Shown: piece by piece, positions 63,050 to 64,000 of the stretch
How positions within the stretch are numbered: position 1 is the stretch's first letter
Layout: each line of letters begins with the position of its first letter
Source of the DNA: CAWKKW01 sp963850345
GTDB lineage: Bacteria; Acidobacteriota; Terriglobia; Terriglobales; Acidobacteriaceae
Assembly: GCA_963850345.1 (NCBI GenBank)
Contig: CAWKKW010000005.1
Span: 620,001 to 684,000, forward strand
Reading direction: 5' to 3'
DNA: 64,000 nt
Notes under the pieces: model-generated
Told to the model about the DNA's origin: nothing
Databases searched by the model: none
What the model saw: the letters and a program-made list of their open reading frames with translations, nothing else
Position numbers and translations under genes: made by a program

Positions 63050-64000
63050 ATGATGGATATGGCCGATTCGCCACTCCGCGAACTGCAGACGCGCCTTATC
63101 CGTCGCGAAACTAGGGTGGAAGAAGTTAGCCAGACCGCCCTGTCTCATGCCAACAGCAATGCCTCTCATAACACTTACATCGCGCTGTCATCTTCCTGGA
63201 CCATGCAGCAGGCTGAGGCGCAGAGCAATAGGACATCCGGCAGGTCTGTGCTACCGGAACTACATGGAATCCCGGTTTCTTTGAAAGATTGCTTTGACCT
63301 TTGCGGTTTCCCCACCAGCTGCGGCTCAAAATACTACGAACAACTCCATGGCCTAGCCAACGCCGACTCCGCCATAGCGGCACGCATCCAGTCCAAGGGC
63401 GGCATCATTACGGGCAAGACTCACCTGCACCAGTTAGCCTACGGCATCACAGGCGAGAATCCCGAATACGGCGCCTGCGTTCAGCCGCGGAATCCACAAT
63501 GGCTCACTGGAGGTTCTTCCAGCGGCGCGGCAGCGAGCGTTCAAGAGGGCTCAGCACTCGTCGCAATTGGTACGGATACCGGGGGTTCAATTCGCGTTCC
63601 AGCGGCGCTGTGTGGACTGGCCGGATACCGCTCGTCCCTGGGTGTGGGTTCATGGGACGGAGGTGCGCATCTTGCGCCTTCCTTCGACACCTTGGGATTC
63701 ATATGTCGGGACCTTCGCGACACTCCAGCGTTTGCCCATTCACTGCTGGATATTGGCATCCATACCGAAGCCATCACAAACCCTCGTATCGGCACCGTTT
63801 CACCGATGTTTTTGCACGACTGCGAGTCGAGTATCCATGAGATGTACGAACGCTGCCAGACTGATCTGGGCGTCCATGGCGCGAAGCTGCAATCCTTTGA
63901 CAGCTCCTTTTGGGACCAGGCCATGGACATCTTCGCGCCCATTCAAGCGCACGAGGCCGCAGCGCTTCACCATGGACGCTTCCAACATTTTGAAAGTTCG
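63050..64000 (+). CDS. Amidase signature family protein (5' part, runs off the window)
   Basis: An open frame from ATG 63050 (also ATG 63053 or 63059) stays open for 317 codons to the last base. It carries the Ser-cisSer-Lys triad of the amidase signature family: GIPVSLKDCFDL (Lys near residue 79), WLTGGSSSGAAASV (cis-Ser near 155) and GTDTGGSIRVPAALCG (nucleophile Ser near 178). The substrate is unknown; GatA-type and general amidases share these motifs. No Shine-Dalgarno is clear. Divergent from the cytochrome gene. Confidence 0.88.
   Translation, partial: MMDMADSPLRELQTRLIRRETRVEEVSQTALSHANSNASHNTYIALSSSWTMQQAEAQSNRTSGRSVLPELHGIPVSLKDCFDLCGFPTSCGSKYYEQLHGLANADSAIAARIQSKGGIITGKTHLHQLAYGITGENPEYGACVQPRNPQWLTGGSSSGAAASVQEGSALVAIGTDTGGSIRVPAALCGLAGYRSSLGVGSWDGGAHLAPSFDTLGFICRDLRDTPAFAHSLLDIGIHTEAITNPRIGTVSPMFLHDCESSIHEMYERCQTDLGVHGAKLQSFDSSFWDQAMDIFAPIQAHEAAALHHGRFQHFESS

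Noticed and set aside
1..64000. CRISPR arrays, insertion sequences, prophage
   Set aside because: No regularly spaced repeats, transposase, integrase or phage structural operon was seen; tail-fibre motifs occur only in the lone secreted protein.

Overview
The window reads as one chromosomal stretch of a Gram-negative, diderm bacterium with fairly high GC, most likely an Acidobacteriota (Terriglobales-type) genome. Pointers are the tandem DUF507 genes, Wza/Wzc-type exopolysaccharide export genes, many secreted Ig-like or repeat proteins, and frequent GTG/TTG starts. No lineage marker such as rRNA is present, so this assignment is inference. I saw no IS element, prophage, integrase or CRISPR array.

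Layout. 1-4.1 kb: end of an unknown gene, a sugar-nucleotide epimerase translationally coupled to a DPM1-like GT2, and a frameshifted integral-membrane protein. 4.2-10.3 kb (minus): polymerisation/export block reading Gly/Ser-rich secreted protein, Wzc-like kinase, Wza-like porin, Wzy-like polymerase. 10.6-14.1 kb (plus): three overlapping glycosyltransferase genes. 14.1-26.2 kb: complete ADP-heptose pathway (gmhA, hldE, gmhB, hldD) with two GT9 heptosyltransferase-like genes, a Wzx flippase and a 1126-residue secreted fibre-like protein. 26.3-32.7 kb: gmd and fcl (GDP-fucose), a GT2, a UDP-xylose synthase-like gene, rmlA and rmlB. 33-42.5 kb: beta-barrel protein, methyltransferase, giant multicopper oxidase fused to adhesion-type domains, and a membrane-protein gene broken in three places. 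42.5-50 kb: rmlC, glpF-glpD-glpK, pncB and a polyprenyl-phosphate sugar transferase that probably primes the polysaccharide. 50.7-64 kb: tRNA-Glu(CUC), two DUF507 genes, a 2Fe-2S ferredoxin, recJ, one more GT4, an M61 peptidase, a dNTPase, an aminotransferase, a c-type cytochrome protein and the start of an amidase.

The main theme is cell-surface glycan production: priming (48.5 kb), sugar-nucleotide supply (heptose, fucose, xylose, 6-deoxyhexose), at least eight glycosyltransferases, flipping (Wzx), polymerisation (Wzy) and export (Wza/Wzc). rmlD is not in the window.

Six single-base indels interrupt otherwise recognisable genes: one at about 3275, three between 40.4 and 41.5 kb, one in glpK at about 45585, and one between signal peptide and body of the multicopper oxidase at about 39.5 kb. 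Five look like one-base insertions and one like a one-base deletion. Whether they are real or assembly errors is the main uncertainty. The most unusual intact genes are the fibre-like secreted protein (22187-25567), the Gly/Ser-rich protein at the head of the export block (9378-10268) and the multicopper-oxidase fusion (34992-39652).
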